From: Tolypothrix bouteillei VB521301
GTDB lineage: Bacteria > Cyanobacteriota > Cyanobacteriia > Cyanobacteriales > Nostocaceae
Length of the DNA stretch: 64,000 bases
Reading direction: 5' to 3'
NCBI RefSeq assembly: GCF_000760695.4
Contig: NZ_JHEG04000002.1
Location: forward strand, 390,740-454,739
Under the pieces are notes generated by a model that did not search any database, was not told the origin of the DNA, and worked only from the letters and a program-made list of their open reading frames with translations. The position numbers and the translations under genes were made by a program. This document shows positions 37,656 through 46,133 of this stretch, in pieces (position 1 is the stretch's first letter; every line of letters begins with the position of its first letter).

Positions 37656-37781
37656 TGTGATTTGTCATTGGTAATTTGTTATCGGTCTAGAATTATGAGT
37701 CAATAATTCTGTTTTTACTTTTGATGTTGAACTATTGACTCTTAAATAAGGCAAAGCTTTTTAATCTAAAATCGATAGAGC

Positions 37782-38825
37782 TTATCGTTGTGCTTGAGTA
37801 CTAGAACTATCAACCACTTTTTGGGAATTTTGTTCAATGGTTTTTACTAGCTTGGTAACATCATCAGGCGATTTTACAGGTTTAAGGGGTGGAATGGCAG
37901 AGGGCCAAACTTTCACTAGTTCAGTCATATTGGTTTCAATTGCTTTGTGTTCTTGGGGATACTCTTTTGCCATTTGGCTAGAAATCCCTTTGTACAATTC
38001 GTTGGCGTAGATGACGAAGCCACGAGAGTCCTGATACTCAATAGCTGCAGAGATTTTTCCATCTGCAATTGCCGCACCATATTCTGAATTGGACGCATCT
38101 AATAACCCATTAATGACTTGTAGAACGAAGCGGGGTTGAGTGCGTTGTTCTGCGGGTAAAGCGGCGATCGCAGTATCAATAGATTGCATGGAAGAGGCAA
38201 AATCAGTTTTAACTTTGGCGTCTTTTGGCTTGGCTTTTACAAAGTCTTGCAAGCTTATCAAACTTGTCTTAAATTCTTTGACTTTGCGCTCGTTTAATTG
38301 GTCTTCTACATCCACGTAAATCTCTTCTACTGGATGTCCAATATGGGGTTCTGCCTGTTTGGGTTCGTTTTTATCTAACAATTCTTTTGCTACCAAAAGA
38401 TGTCCTTTCATCAACCCTAGCTTGGTCATATAATCAACATCTTTTGCCTCACCACTCAGTACTATTTCCTGGACTGTCACCTGGTCTTTTATTTGGTCAA
38501 ATTGCTCTTGACTGACAACTTTTTTAGCAACTAAGTCTTCAGGGTTAGCATAGGGGCGATTTGCTTGAATTTTGTGTGATAGAGCGGGAACACCCAGCTG
38601 TGCCTCAAACTTATCCAATTCTGAGAGAATAGCATTGTTAATGTTGATTTGCTTTTTGCCACCGTGTCCGCTATGACTGACTCCCTCTGTCTTTTGGGAA
38701 CTTGTGTTAGTCACTGGTGCTGGTGAAGGATTTTCTGTGGTTTGTGTTGATGTACCGTTACAGGAACTTAATGCGACTATTGCTGCGGCTGCGACAGCTA
38801 AACAAACGTATTTATATTTTTTCAT
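37782..38825 (-). CDS. FTR1-associated lipoprotein with helix-hairpin-helix domain
   Basis: A 347-residue exported lipoprotein. The signal peptide ends in a lipobox (LSSC, Cys near 22). After a Ser/Pro/His-rich linker (SHSGHGGKK) comes a ComEA-like helix-hairpin-helix stretch (ININNAILSELDKFEAQLG...), and then a helical domain (~120-330) whose MTKLGLMKGHLLVAKELL and EPHIGHPVEEIY resemble imelysin/EfeO-type iron-binding helices. It lies 126 bp upstream of FTR1 and is probably co-transcribed. A role in delivering iron to the permease is inferred from position; DNA binding seems unlikely for a lipoprotein. Confidence 0.75.
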   Translation of the reverse strand: MKKYKYVCLAVAAAAIVALSSCNGTSTQTTENPSPAPVTNTSSQKTEGVSHSGHGGKKQININNAILSELDKFEAQLGVPALSHKIQANRPYANPEDLVAKKVVSQEQFDQIKDQVTVQEIVLSGEAKDVDYMTKLGLMKGHLLVAKELLDKNEPKQAEPHIGHPVEEIYVDVEDQLNERKVKEFKTSLISLQDFVKAKPKDAKVKTDFASSMQSIDTAIAALPAEQRTQPRFVLQVINGLLDASNSEYGAAIADGKISAAIEYQDSRGFVIYANELYKGISSQMAKEYPQEHKAIETNMTELVKVWPSAIPPLKPVKSPDDVTKLVKTIEQNSQKVVDSSSTQAQR

Positions 38826-38980
38826 TTTTGCTTGTTAGAGGATGTTTTAAGAAGTCAGCTCGGTCAGATTCCCGATTTATAAAAAGTCAGGGTTCTGAAT
38901 AGCGCAAACTTATCTATGTAATTTCCCATAAATGAAACTTTTTATCAACTAGTTACTGAATTTTTAACCTTTATGTAAAA

Positions 38981-39011
38981 ATTATACTTTTCTTGTTGAC
39001 AATTGTAGCAA
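38981..39011 (-). promoter_or_regulatory. Candidate promoter for the lipoprotein-FTR1 genes
   Basis: On the minus strand a perfect TATAAT (38986-38981) lies 19 bp after TTGCTA (39011-39006). It is about 155 bp upstream of the lipoprotein ATG. The spacing is long and the -35 match is poor, so this is only a candidate. No clear Fur box was recognised. Confidence 0.3.
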
Positions 39012-39043
39012 TTAGCTTGAATGGAAACTAGTACATGAAGGCA

Positions 39044-39067
39044 GCCCCGAACGCTCGCTACTGGGGC
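39044..39067. repeat. GCCCC/GGGGC hairpin after the multicopper oxidase
   Basis: A five-base GC stem (GCCCC ... GGGGC) with a 14-base loop lies 160 bp downstream of the oxidase stop on the minus strand. No T-run follows, so it may reduce rather than end transcription into the lipoprotein gene. The rest of 38826-39230 shows no gene. Confidence 0.4.
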
Positions 39068-39230
39068 AGAAGGCGCAAAAGTTTTATTGTCAGCGTTTTG
39101 TTTGTGACTTACGTTGCTTTATTTCCGCTATGCTGTACTGGGGAGCGAGGAAGGTGGTACTCCTCTGGGGATAAGGGGTAATGGGGACTGACAAACCAAC
39201 TGCTAATCGCCAATCCTCATTCCCCAATAC

Positions 39231-40235
39231 CTATGCATTCTTCCCAATGACTTCAAACGATCCCATACAGCCATTTTCTGCAATCCAATCTTGATGGGGG
39301 TGAAACATATACTTACCCGGATAGCGAAAGGAAAATTCTAAGATATGCCTTTCTGCAATACCCATCGTAATCACATCAGTTTTCTCACTGGGAGTTCGGC
39401 TCATTCCAAATCGGTAGACGTCAAAGAAGTTGGCGTGGAGGTGGAAAGTGACTGCGGGATCGAATTCAATGATGTTGAGAACATAGAGCCGAATTAACTG
39501 ATTTTGATATATAGGAATAGGAGAATCCATATAGTAGTGAGGCAAACCGTTGAAAGCGTAATACTCGTTACGGTTGTCATCATTCACATCGTACCCAGCC
39601 ATAACGAGTACAATTTCATCGGCTGGGGGGCGCGGAGTAGGTGGATCGATGATAAACATCCCGTACAACCCTTTAGCAATGTGACGGGTTACTGGCTCAA
39701 CATGACAGTGGTAAAGGTGAACGCCATAGGGTTCTGCATCAAATTCGTAAATAGTTGCTGAACCGTGACGAACCGGGCGAATACCATCCATATCAGCAGG
39801 GTGAGTACCGTGAAAATGCAAAGAGTGAGAATGCCCTGCTTGATTGTAGAACACAACGCGGACGCGATCGCCTTGCTTTGCTCTGAGAGTTGGTCCCGGT
39901 ATGCGACCATTGAGATCCCAAATATTGAAAGAAACAGCACTACTGAGCTGAATAACAGAGGTATCCGCAGTCAACCGAAATTCTCGTATGGTGCGCCCAT
40001 TTTCCCGCTTGAGCGTGCCATAATCAAATTCCCGTATCATTTTCATCGGGTTCGCAACCTCCTTAGCAGGCGCTTTTATCTCCAAGGGCGGTACTTTGAC
40101 AGTAGACTTACCTTGTACATTAAAGCTGTGCCACAGCAACCCTGCACCAGTTAAACCACCACCAGCCAAACCTATTTGTAGCAACCGACGGCGGCTCCAC
40201 AGTTTTTCTTTCTCGAAAACAAAGTTGTTGGGCAT
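39231..40235 (-). CDS. Tat-exported multicopper oxidase
   Basis: About 334 residues. A twin-arginine signal (WSRRRLLQIGLAGGG) directs folded export. Copper motifs in order are LHFHGTH, LYHCHVE with a His nine residues after it, FHLHANF and MFHPHQDWIAENGC. Their layout suits a two-domain multicopper oxidase, which works as a trimer, rather than a three-domain laccase. Placed upstream of an FTR1 permease it may act as a ferroxidase, but nitrite reductase-like or phenol oxidase activity cannot be excluded. ATG 40235 is preferred to a TTG eight codons upstream because the Tat signal is then near the N-terminus. Confidence 0.87.
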   Translation of the reverse strand: MPNNFVFEKEKLWSRRRLLQIGLAGGGLTGAGLLWHSFNVQGKSTVKVPPLEIKAPAKEVANPMKMIREFDYGTLKRENGRTIREFRLTADTSVIQLSSAVSFNIWDLNGRIPGPTLRAKQGDRVRVVFYNQAGHSHSLHFHGTHPADMDGIRPVRHGSATIYEFDAEPYGVHLYHCHVEPVTRHIAKGLYGMFIIDPPTPRPPADEIVLVMAGYDVNDDNRNEYYAFNGLPHYYMDSPIPIYQNQLIRLYVLNIIEFDPAVTFHLHANFFDVYRFGMSRTPSEKTDVITMGIAERHILEFSFRYPGKYMFHPHQDWIAENGCMGSFEVIGKNA

Positions 40236-40659
40236 AGCATTAATGAGAGTTAGCAGCAAAAATCAAATTTCTCAAAATTGCAAATATTTTTCGACTAAAG
40301 ATAACTTTATTGTACTAAATCAATTTATATAAATTAGTAATTATTGTCAATAAGATAATCTTTACTCAATAATGTAGATGTAGGAGCCCGTGTAGGATTT
40401 ACAAACACCTCTCCCTTTTCTCCGTTGCTCTCCTTGTTCGGATCTCAAATAGGATTGCTATATTAGGAGTTAGAAATTAATGACATAGGAACGAATCCCC
40501 ATTGCTCCTTATCCTCAGTATTAGCTGAGAAGTAGCCCGGTTGATAATTAAAGATACGCCGTACTTCTAGCAAAATTGATGTAATAATCAATTCAGACTT
40601 CGCCTTTTCCGTACTCATGCTAGCAGCTTAAGTCTAGAGTCTGATTGTAAATAATTAAA
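40236..40659. other. Divergent intergenic region of the iron locus
   Basis: This 424-bp gap separates the multicopper oxidase from the FecCD permease and must drive both. The segment 40335-40365 has ATTATTGTCAATAAGATAATC, a loose NAT(A/T)AT pattern reminiscent of a Fur site but not a good match. A CTCAG/CTGAG hairpin lies at 40515-40530. No gene is seen. Confidence 0.35.
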
Positions 40660-41727
40660 ATGATATTTTTAAAAACCTCCAAAAATCTCCCCATACGACT
40701 GCTTCTTTTCTCCACATTACTCCTCATCCTCATTCTCGCCTTTCTACTCGACATAGCCCTTGGTTCAGTTCAAATCCCTCTCAATCAAATCATCAAAATC
40801 CTACTAGAACAGCAATCAGAAAAAAACACTTGGACTAACATCATTCTCCAATTTCGCTTACCTAAAGCATTCACTGCAACTCTTGCAGGTGCAGCATTAG
40901 GAATCAGTGGCTTGCAAATGCAAACCTTATTTAGAAACCCCTTAGCCGGACCCTTCGTTCTGGGAATTAGTTCTGGAGCAAGTCTGGGAGTCGCATTAGT
41001 TGTCCTCACAGCTACCGCTACAGGGACGCCAACGTTATTAAAAGATTTAGGCATAATTGGTGACTTTGGTTTAGCTATATCAGCCAGTCTTGGTGCAGCA
41101 TCAGTTTTAGGGATAATGTTAATTGTTGCTCGCCGAGTCCGCGATACAATGACACTATTGATTTTAGGTTTATTATTTGGCTACGCTACCAGCGCTATTG
41201 TAAGTATCTTACTCAATTTTAGCTCCCAAGAACGAATTCAAACTTACCTCATGTGGACTTTTGGAAGTTTTGCGGGTGTGACTTGGACACAAATGATTAT
41301 TTTAGCTCCTGTCATCCTTTTGGGTTTATTGATGGCGTTCTTGCTGTCAAAACCACTCAATGCACTGTTACTTGGTGAATCCTATGCGCGTAGTATGGGC
41401 TTAACAGTACAAAAAGCCAGATTTTCAATTATTACTAGTGCATCTGTCTTAGCTGGAGCAATAACTGCTTTTTGCGGTCCCATCGCCTTCTTAGGTGTCG
41501 CAATTCCCCATCTATGTCGCAGTCTATTTAACACTTCAGATCATCGCGTATTAATTCCAGCAGTCACAATAATGGGTGCTATTCTAGCATTAATTGCAGA
41601 TTTGATTTCCCAACTTCCAGGAAGTCAAACAGTTTTACCATTAAATGCGATTACTGCTTTAATAGGAACGCCTGTAGTCACCTGGGTCATTCTCAAACGC
41701 AACTCGCAAAAATCTTTTCCCACATGA
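40660..41727 (+). CDS. FecCD-family iron-siderophore ABC permease
   Basis: A 355-residue inner-membrane subunit with about ten helices of the BtuC/FecCD family. The signature LPKAFTATLAGAALGISGLQMQTLFRNPLAGPFVLGISSGASLG near the N-terminus and FCGPIAFLGVAIPHLCRSLF near the C-terminus are characteristic; the latter contacts the ATPase. The last four bases overlap the ATPase start (ATGA), so the two are translationally coupled. No substrate-binding protein or TonB receptor is in the window. Iron-siderophore, heme or vitamin B12 are all possible cargoes; the iron neighbours favour iron. Confidence 0.92.
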   Translation: MIFLKTSKNLPIRLLLFSTLLLILILAFLLDIALGSVQIPLNQIIKILLEQQSEKNTWTNIILQFRLPKAFTATLAGAALGISGLQMQTLFRNPLAGPFVLGISSGASLGVALVVLTATATGTPTLLKDLGIIGDFGLAISASLGAASVLGIMLIVARRVRDTMTLLILGLLFGYATSAIVSILLNFSSQERIQTYLMWTFGSFAGVTWTQMIILAPVILLGLLMAFLLSKPLNALLLGESYARSMGLTVQKARFSIITSASVLAGAITAFCGPIAFLGVAIPHLCRSLFNTSDHRVLIPAVTIMGAILALIADLISQLPGSQTVLPLNAITALIGTPVVTWVILKRNSQKSFPT

Positions 41728-42746
41728 GTGATGCCATTCTCACAACTCACAACCTGACTATTGGTTACAGAACATCGCGAAGAACTTTCCGAAACGTTGC
41801 ATCTAATATTTCGGTGTCGCTTCAAACAGGAGAACTCGTTTGTTTGCTCGGTCCTAATGGAGCGGGTAAGTCAACCTTACTGCGAACACTTGCGGGAATG
41901 CAACCTCCTATTCAAGGGGAAGTGCGATTGCTTGGAGAAAATGTTTATAAATTACCACCGCAAGAATTAGCAAAACGTCTCAGCTTGGTACTGACAGATA
42001 AGATAGATGTAGGAATGCTATCATCTGAAACCTTTGTAGCTTTAGGACGCTATCCTTATACTGATTGGTGGGGAAAGCTAACACCGCAAGACGAAACCAT
42101 TGTTAATTGGGCAATAGAATCTGTAGGTGCAACACATTTATCCCAACGTCATGTTAGCGAACTCAGTGACGGGGAACGGCAAAAAATTGCGATCGCACGA
42201 GCCTTAGCACAATCACCTGTTGTCATGCTACTCGATGAACCTACAGCATTTTTAGATTTGCCCAGACGTGTGGAAATTATGCAATTGCTGCGCCAAATTG
42301 CTTGGCAAAATCACCAAGCAATTCTTTTATCCACCCACGATCTCAATCTCGCTTTACGCTTAGCAGATAAAGTTTGGTTGCTTGCTAGTAATGGAACTTT
42401 GCACGTTGGCGCACCGGAAGATTTGGTTTTGAGCGGTGCGTTTGCCGAAACTTTCCGCACTGAAGGAGTGGAATTTGATATTGCTTCTGGAGAGTTTCAT
42501 CTCAATTCACCAGTGCGTGGTACGGTCGATTTAATAGGTGAGGGAGTAGAAGCTTTATGGACACAACGCGCCTTGCAACGAGTGGGATTTCTCGTTCAGA
42601 CTGAGAGCAAATCCTCTCCCATTTGCATAGAAGTGATACCCACTCAAAAACAAGTTGTTTGGCAGGTCATACGCGATCGCGAAATGTTCTTGTACTATGA
42701 GGTACAAAAACTTATTCAATTCTTGAATCAACTTTTTCCAATGTAA
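41724..42746 (+). CDS. ABC transporter ATPase of the FecCD system
   Basis: A 340-residue ATPase. Walker A (GPNGAGKST), the signature LSDGERQK, Walker B (VVMLLDEP), and the switch His in STHDLN are in place. The core covers ~1-255. The last ~85 residues form an extra domain with alternating strands and helices that standard FecE proteins of about 260 residues lack; it may be regulatory. It overlaps the permease gene by four bases. A short CTCTA/TAGAG hairpin follows at 42755-42771. Confidence 0.92.
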   Translation: MSDAILTTHNLTIGYRTSRRTFRNVASNISVSLQTGELVCLLGPNGAGKSTLLRTLAGMQPPIQGEVRLLGENVYKLPPQELAKRLSLVLTDKIDVGMLSSETFVALGRYPYTDWWGKLTPQDETIVNWAIESVGATHLSQRHVSELSDGERQKIAIARALAQSPVVMLLDEPTAFLDLPRRVEIMQLLRQIAWQNHQAILLSTHDLNLALRLADKVWLLASNGTLHVGAPEDLVLSGAFAETFRTEGVEFDIASGEFHLNSPVRGTVDLIGEGVEALWTQRALQRVGFLVQTESKSSPICIEVIPTQKQVVWQVIRDREMFLYYEVQKLIQFLNQLFPM

Positions 42747-42862
42747 AGATCTCTACTTTAGTTAGAGGCTTAGTTATACACTTACCTTCAACCACAATCC
42801 TAGAAACACTTTACTTTAAATTATTAATTGCGCTCTTCCACGAGAATTGCTCGGACAGAATT

Positions 42863-43051
42863 CTAATAGAGCTTTCGCCGACCTTTTCGAGCAGCATTAC
42901 AGCAAGCAGTTTTCATTTCAAAGTCGATACAGCCGATTGCTTCAGGCGAACAAGCTTTTTTAGGATGTACCGGACATTTCAATCGATAGTCATTGGTGAA
43001 ATACTCACAACCTACACAGGAATTTGATGCAACATCGTAACTACAGTTCAA
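42863..43051 (-). CDS. Possible small Cys-rich protein
   Basis: A 62-residue frame with eight cysteines (for example CVGCEYF, RLKCPVHPKKAC and IGCIDFE), a pattern suited to metal binding and loosely like the cyanobacterial DUF6464-type proteins with CxYF, CxVxP and CxDFE elements. The only start is TTG at 43051, with a stop a few codons upstream, and no ribosome binding site is seen. It may be a real short gene or the tail of a decayed one. Confidence 0.4.
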   Translation of the reverse strand: MNCSYDVASNSCVGCEYFTNDYRLKCPVHPKKACSPEAIGCIDFEMKTACCNAARKGRRKLY

Positions 43052-43414
43052 CAGTAGGATTTACAAAGATGCTTTACAAACATCTTTTTACACTTTTTCC
43101 TTTAATTTATTCAAACACTAATGAAAATCTATGTCAACTAACTCGAGCAAAATAATTAAACTAGGCAGATATACTAGTACAGATCGGTGGAAATAAGGCA
43201 ACTATTAGTTACAGGTAAAAAGTTTACAATAAGAGCTTTTGCTCCTTCTGCCATCTAATAAGCATACTTCTGCCTTCACGTACTAAAGTATTGAAGGGTA
43301 AAGAGCAAGAGCGCGATCGCTTCAGTACATGAATTAATAACCAAAGACATTTAGGGTAGGCATCAAAAACTAACTAAAGATAAAATAGAAACAAACAGAC
43401 CAAAGGCGGTGTGT
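43052..43414. other. Intergenic region upstream of the Uma2 gene
   Basis: The 360-bp AT-rich gap shows an AAGATG/CATCTT stem followed by TTTTT at 43066-43090, a short AGAGC/GCTCC dyad near 43230, and one HIP1 site. I see no gene in it. Confidence 0.35.
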
Positions 43415-44188
43415 ATGGTAACCCAACTTGGTGAAACCAAATTAGCTTATGAACTGGTCATATCGTGGGAAGCCTTGCCCAAAGATTTTCAATTAGAGGA
43501 TGAACCAGTGGAAAACACAGGTCAGCCATTGTTGGCTGGTGCATTACGTGAAAGTTTAGAAATCGGTGATTTCATCCAACCTCAAATGTTAATTGCGTCC
43601 AATTTTGGTCTGTGCGCGACGGTGAACGGGCAATTGATTGTGAAAGCGCCAGATTGGGTTTATGTTCCCTCTGTCAACCAAGTGATAGGAGAACGCAGAA
43701 GCTATACACCCAATTTAGAGGGGGATATACCTGCAGTCGTCATGGAATTTTTATCTGAGGAGCAGGGAGAAGAGTATTCGGTAAAGCGAACCTATCCACC
43801 AGGAAAATGGTTTTTTTACGAGCAAATTTTACAAGTACCTGTGTATGTTATTTTTGATCCAGATGGTGGGTTGTTAGAATTTTATCAACTGGAAAATAGA
43901 CGCTACGAATTAAAGCAACCAGATGAAAATGGTCGTCATTGGATTGATTCAGTAGGTTTATACTTAGGGACGTGGCAAGGAACAAAAGAAGCCAGAACTG
44001 GATATTGGTTGCGGTGGTGGGATCGGACAGGTAATTTGTTACCTTGGGCAGTGGAAGTGATTGAACAAGAGCGTCAACGCGCCGAACAAGAGCGTCAACG
44101 CGCCGAACAAGAGCGTCAGCAAAAAGAACGGCTGCTTGCTTATTTGCAATCTCAAGGTATCGATCCAAATAATTTGCCCACAGATTAA
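43415..44188 (+). CDS. Uma2-family nuclease-fold protein
   Basis: About 257 residues. Uma2 (DUF820) proteins have the PD-(D/E)XK restriction-nuclease fold and are hugely expanded in cyanobacteria, mostly with unknown role. The core has APDWVYVP, VVMEFLSEEQGEEYSVKR and FYEQILQVPVYVIFDP with the acidic active-site residues. The C-terminus is a Gln/Arg/Glu-rich coiled coil made by a 21-base direct repeat. ATG 43415 follows an in-frame GTG two codons earlier and has AAGG at about 10 bp. Confidence 0.85.
   Translation: MVTQLGETKLAYELVISWEALPKDFQLEDEPVENTGQPLLAGALRESLEIGDFIQPQMLIASNFGLCATVNGQLIVKAPDWVYVPSVNQVIGERRSYTPNLEGDIPAVVMEFLSEEQGEEYSVKRTYPPGKWFFYEQILQVPVYVIFDPDGGLLEFYQLENRRYELKQPDENGRHWIDSVGLYLGTWQGTKEARTGYWLRWWDRTGNLLPWAVEVIEQERQRAEQERQRAEQERQQKERLLAYLQSQGIDPNNLPTD
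44063..44121. repeat. 21-bp direct repeat coding the Uma2 coiled coil
   Basis: Two identical 21-base units (44063-44083 and 44084-44104) and a third partial unit encode repeated EQERQRA heptads. Slippage could change the coiled-coil length. Confidence 0.85.
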
Positions 44189-44198
44189 AGATCATTCA

Positions 44199-44225
44199 AA
44201 TCCCCTACCTTAAAGTATGGGGATT
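44199..44225. terminator. Hairpin between Uma2 and hydrolase genes
   Basis: AATCCCC pairs with GGGGATT around a 13-base loop, directly after the Uma2 stop and before the convergent hydrolase stop. No long T-run follows on either strand, so it is a probable bidirectional terminator. Confidence 0.55.
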
Positions 44226-44253
44226 AACCAAAACGATGCAGTGTCATTAGATT

Positions 44254-44985
44254 CTATATCTTTAAACTGCTAGACACTGAATTTGATAGGTGTAAAGATT
44301 TCCAAAAATGGAGAACTTGCTCTGCCACAAGCTGAGGTTGAAAGAAATGAAAGAAATGCTTTCCTTCTGGGCATTTCCACAAGCGATCGCCCTCTTTCAA
44401 ATAAAGTTGCCATCCACACAGATCGTCGATTTCTACAACGATGTCGTCTAAACTTCCACAGACCATTAAAGGAACAGGAACAGAACTCCGAGGAACACAA
44501 AGTCTTTGAAATAGCGAGTGTGGTGAAAGAGAGGAATTCAAATCTTGCCTTAGTATTTGTGTTAGACGTTTATTGGTAAATTCTGCATGATATCCAAACA
44601 AGTTGTAAGCCATGGATCTAAGAATTTGCTGGCGACTAGAGAATGGGAGATGAGCATAGTAATGAACGTGCCAATTAACAGCTGCATCAACGCCTACAGC
44701 CAATAGAGTGAGAGATTTTACTTTTTCAGGATATCGATCTGCATAAAACAGTCCTAACAATCCTCCCGTACTATGACCGATCAGATGTACGGGTTGAGTG
44801 CAAGATTGGAGATAATCATGCAACAACATCACTGCAAATGAAAGTGGGCTTGCTTCGTCCTCAGTTTGAGAGTAATCCCAACTAGCAATTGTCATGTGAT
44901 GTGACAAATAAGATAGCAGTGGCTGAGAAAAGCATTGCAAACTAGGGCTTGTATTTAACCAAACGACATCGGGCGATTGAAACAT
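44254..44985 (-). CDS. Alpha/beta-hydrolase
   Basis: About 243 residues with the alpha/beta-hydrolase fold. The nucleophile elbow is GHSTGG with the Ser in HLIGHSTGGLLGLF. Asp in GSLDDIV and His in EGKHFFHFFQP are candidates for the rest of the triad. The sequence opens FQSPDVVWLNTSPSLQCF, giving a short first strand. The substrate is unknown; lipases, esterases and thioesterase-like members share this layout. ATG 44985 is chosen over a GTG at 45012 because a short AGG lies upstream and the conserved part starts there. Confidence 0.8.
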   Translation of the reverse strand: MFQSPDVVWLNTSPSLQCFSQPLLSYLSHHMTIASWDYSQTEDEASPLSFAVMLLHDYLQSCTQPVHLIGHSTGGLLGLFYADRYPEKVKSLTLLAVGVDAAVNWHVHYYAHLPFSSRQQILRSMAYNLFGYHAEFTNKRLTQILRQDLNSSLSPHSLFQRLCVPRSSVPVPLMVCGSLDDIVVEIDDLCGWQLYLKEGDRLWKCPEGKHFFHFFQPQLVAEQVLHFWKSLHLSNSVSSSLKI

Positions 44986-45076
44986 GAGATTTGCCTGCAA
45001 GTAAATTATCACAAGAATTGTGAGTGGTTAGTTGTTGATTGCTCGTTCTTCCACTAACCACTGACCCTTCAGGTAT

Positions 45077-45166
45077 CTCCTGTGTCCCCTATGTCCTATG
45101 CCCTTCGGATACACTACGCGATGCGAAGCTTTGCCCGCAGGACTATACGCCAGTTGGGCACAGGAG
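45077..45166. repeat. Nested palindromic repeat element
   Basis: CTCCTGTGTCCC (45077-45088) pairs with GGGCACAGGAG (45156-45166). Inside are strings such as CCCTTCGGATACACTACGCGATGCGAAGC typical of palindromic intergenic repeats in filamentous cyanobacteria. It lies upstream of the hydrolase gene. Short open frames across it are spurious. Confidence 0.6.
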
Positions 45167-45355
45167 AAAAACGCTCCTATGGCAATGAGGGTGCCACGTG
45201 CTATCAGCACTGGTCTCACTACCTACTTTCTTTGGACTCACCACTCACTACTAACCACTATCCATGACACACCACACTCTTTCTTCAGTTGACTGAGCAA
45301 ACTTTAATGCGCTGGTCTGTCATGTTAGAGTGATTATCTTCATCAAGAGCTAAAC

Positions 45356-45398
45356 GTACACCTTCGCCTTGCCACGGGGAGGGTTGGAGAAGGTGTAC
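45356..45398. repeat. Inverted repeat GTACACCTTC / GAAGGTGTAC
   Basis: A perfect 10-bp stem (45356-45365 and 45389-45398) encloses 23 bases. It lies in the 1.1-kb gene-free region, about 30 bp before the stem-loop chain at 45431. Confidence 0.65.
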
Positions 45399-45430
45399 TT
45401 CATTGAAAGGCAAAGCGCTGTGTGCTGCAT

Positions 45431-45605
45431 CTTCAATTAAATTGAAGTATTAGCTTGCAGCTAAAGTATTCAGCCTATTCAACACTAGATAGGCAAAGAT
45501 AGCTCTACCAATTTCATCAATCAAAAAGCCTCCGGTAAATTGGCTCTATCTTTGGGTAGTTCGGAGAGTCTCTAGCACTCCAAAAACTACTTCCACTAAA
45601 GTGAA
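45431..45605. ncRNA. Candidate structured RNA: chain of five stem-loops
   Basis: Five dyads sit almost end to end: CTTCAAT/ATTGAAG (45431-45447), TTAGCT/AGCTAA (45450-45464), CAAAGATAG+CCAATTT with complements (45494-45554), GTAGTT+GGAG with complements (45556-45590), and CACT/AGTG (45594-45603). All have perfect stems apart from internal loops. No protein frame fits. This could be a small RNA, a riboregulator, or the relic of a mobile palindromic element; the strand is not known. Confidence 0.4.
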
Positions 45606-46133
45606 TTGCGTAGTTATTTGCGTTTGCTTTTGATAAGAAGCACTACTGTCAATCGATAAGCTCATGGTCAATTTAATAATTTACCCGTTAGGTTGGCTGA
45701 GCGGTTGACTGAGCGAAAATTGCCAGCCCACCAAGGAGTGCCAGCAAAGCCATGCTTCACGGACAGCAAACTCGTAGAAACAATTGCCATTTTACTTAAA
45801 ATACCTTTCTTGAGAATTTTATTCAACAACTATAAGTGACAGTTTACTATAAAATCTCTATTAATGAAAGATATTTTCATTAATATTTCCTCATGCTGAG
45901 CTATTCTTGCGTTGAGTTAGCAGTTAGTTGTGTCAAAACCTTCCTCAGTATTCCGCAATGGGTTATGACACTCTAGAACAAGTTCTAAATTTAGAAGTTT
46001 GACCGTAAATTAGGTTGAAAGTAGTGCAAAAGGGCGATCGCCTGACTATTGAAGTGCAATCACAAAGTAGCAACACCTTTGCGCTATCAGCACAAGTAGC
46101 AAGAATTAGGCGATCGCCAACCTATACTAAAAA
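45606..46133. other. Gene-free region between structured element and Nif11 gene
   Basis: No supported gene. Two HIP1-containing sites occur near 46045 and 46110. Short frames (for example 14 codons at 45957 on the plus strand and a 21-codon hydrophobic one near 45755 on the minus strand) could be gene relics but carry no recognisable domain. Confidence 0.4.

Noticed and set aside
40335..40365. Fur box in the iron locus promoter region
   Set aside because: Only a loose match to NAT(A/T)AT repeats in AT-rich DNA; reported as a region note but not as a site.
43848..44195. A 115-codon minus-strand frame opposite the Uma2 gene
   Set aside because: Its repeated VRRVDAL residues are only the antisense of the 21-bp coiled-coil repeat.
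45082..45292. Two short frames over the palindromic repeat upstream of the hydrolase
   Set aside because: They follow the palindrome and heptamer DNA; no family resemblance.
45700..45800. A 21-codon hydrophobic frame (MALLALLGGLAIF) on the minus strand
   Set aside because: Too short, no ribosome binding site and no neighbour supporting a membrane peptide; recorded only as a possible relic.
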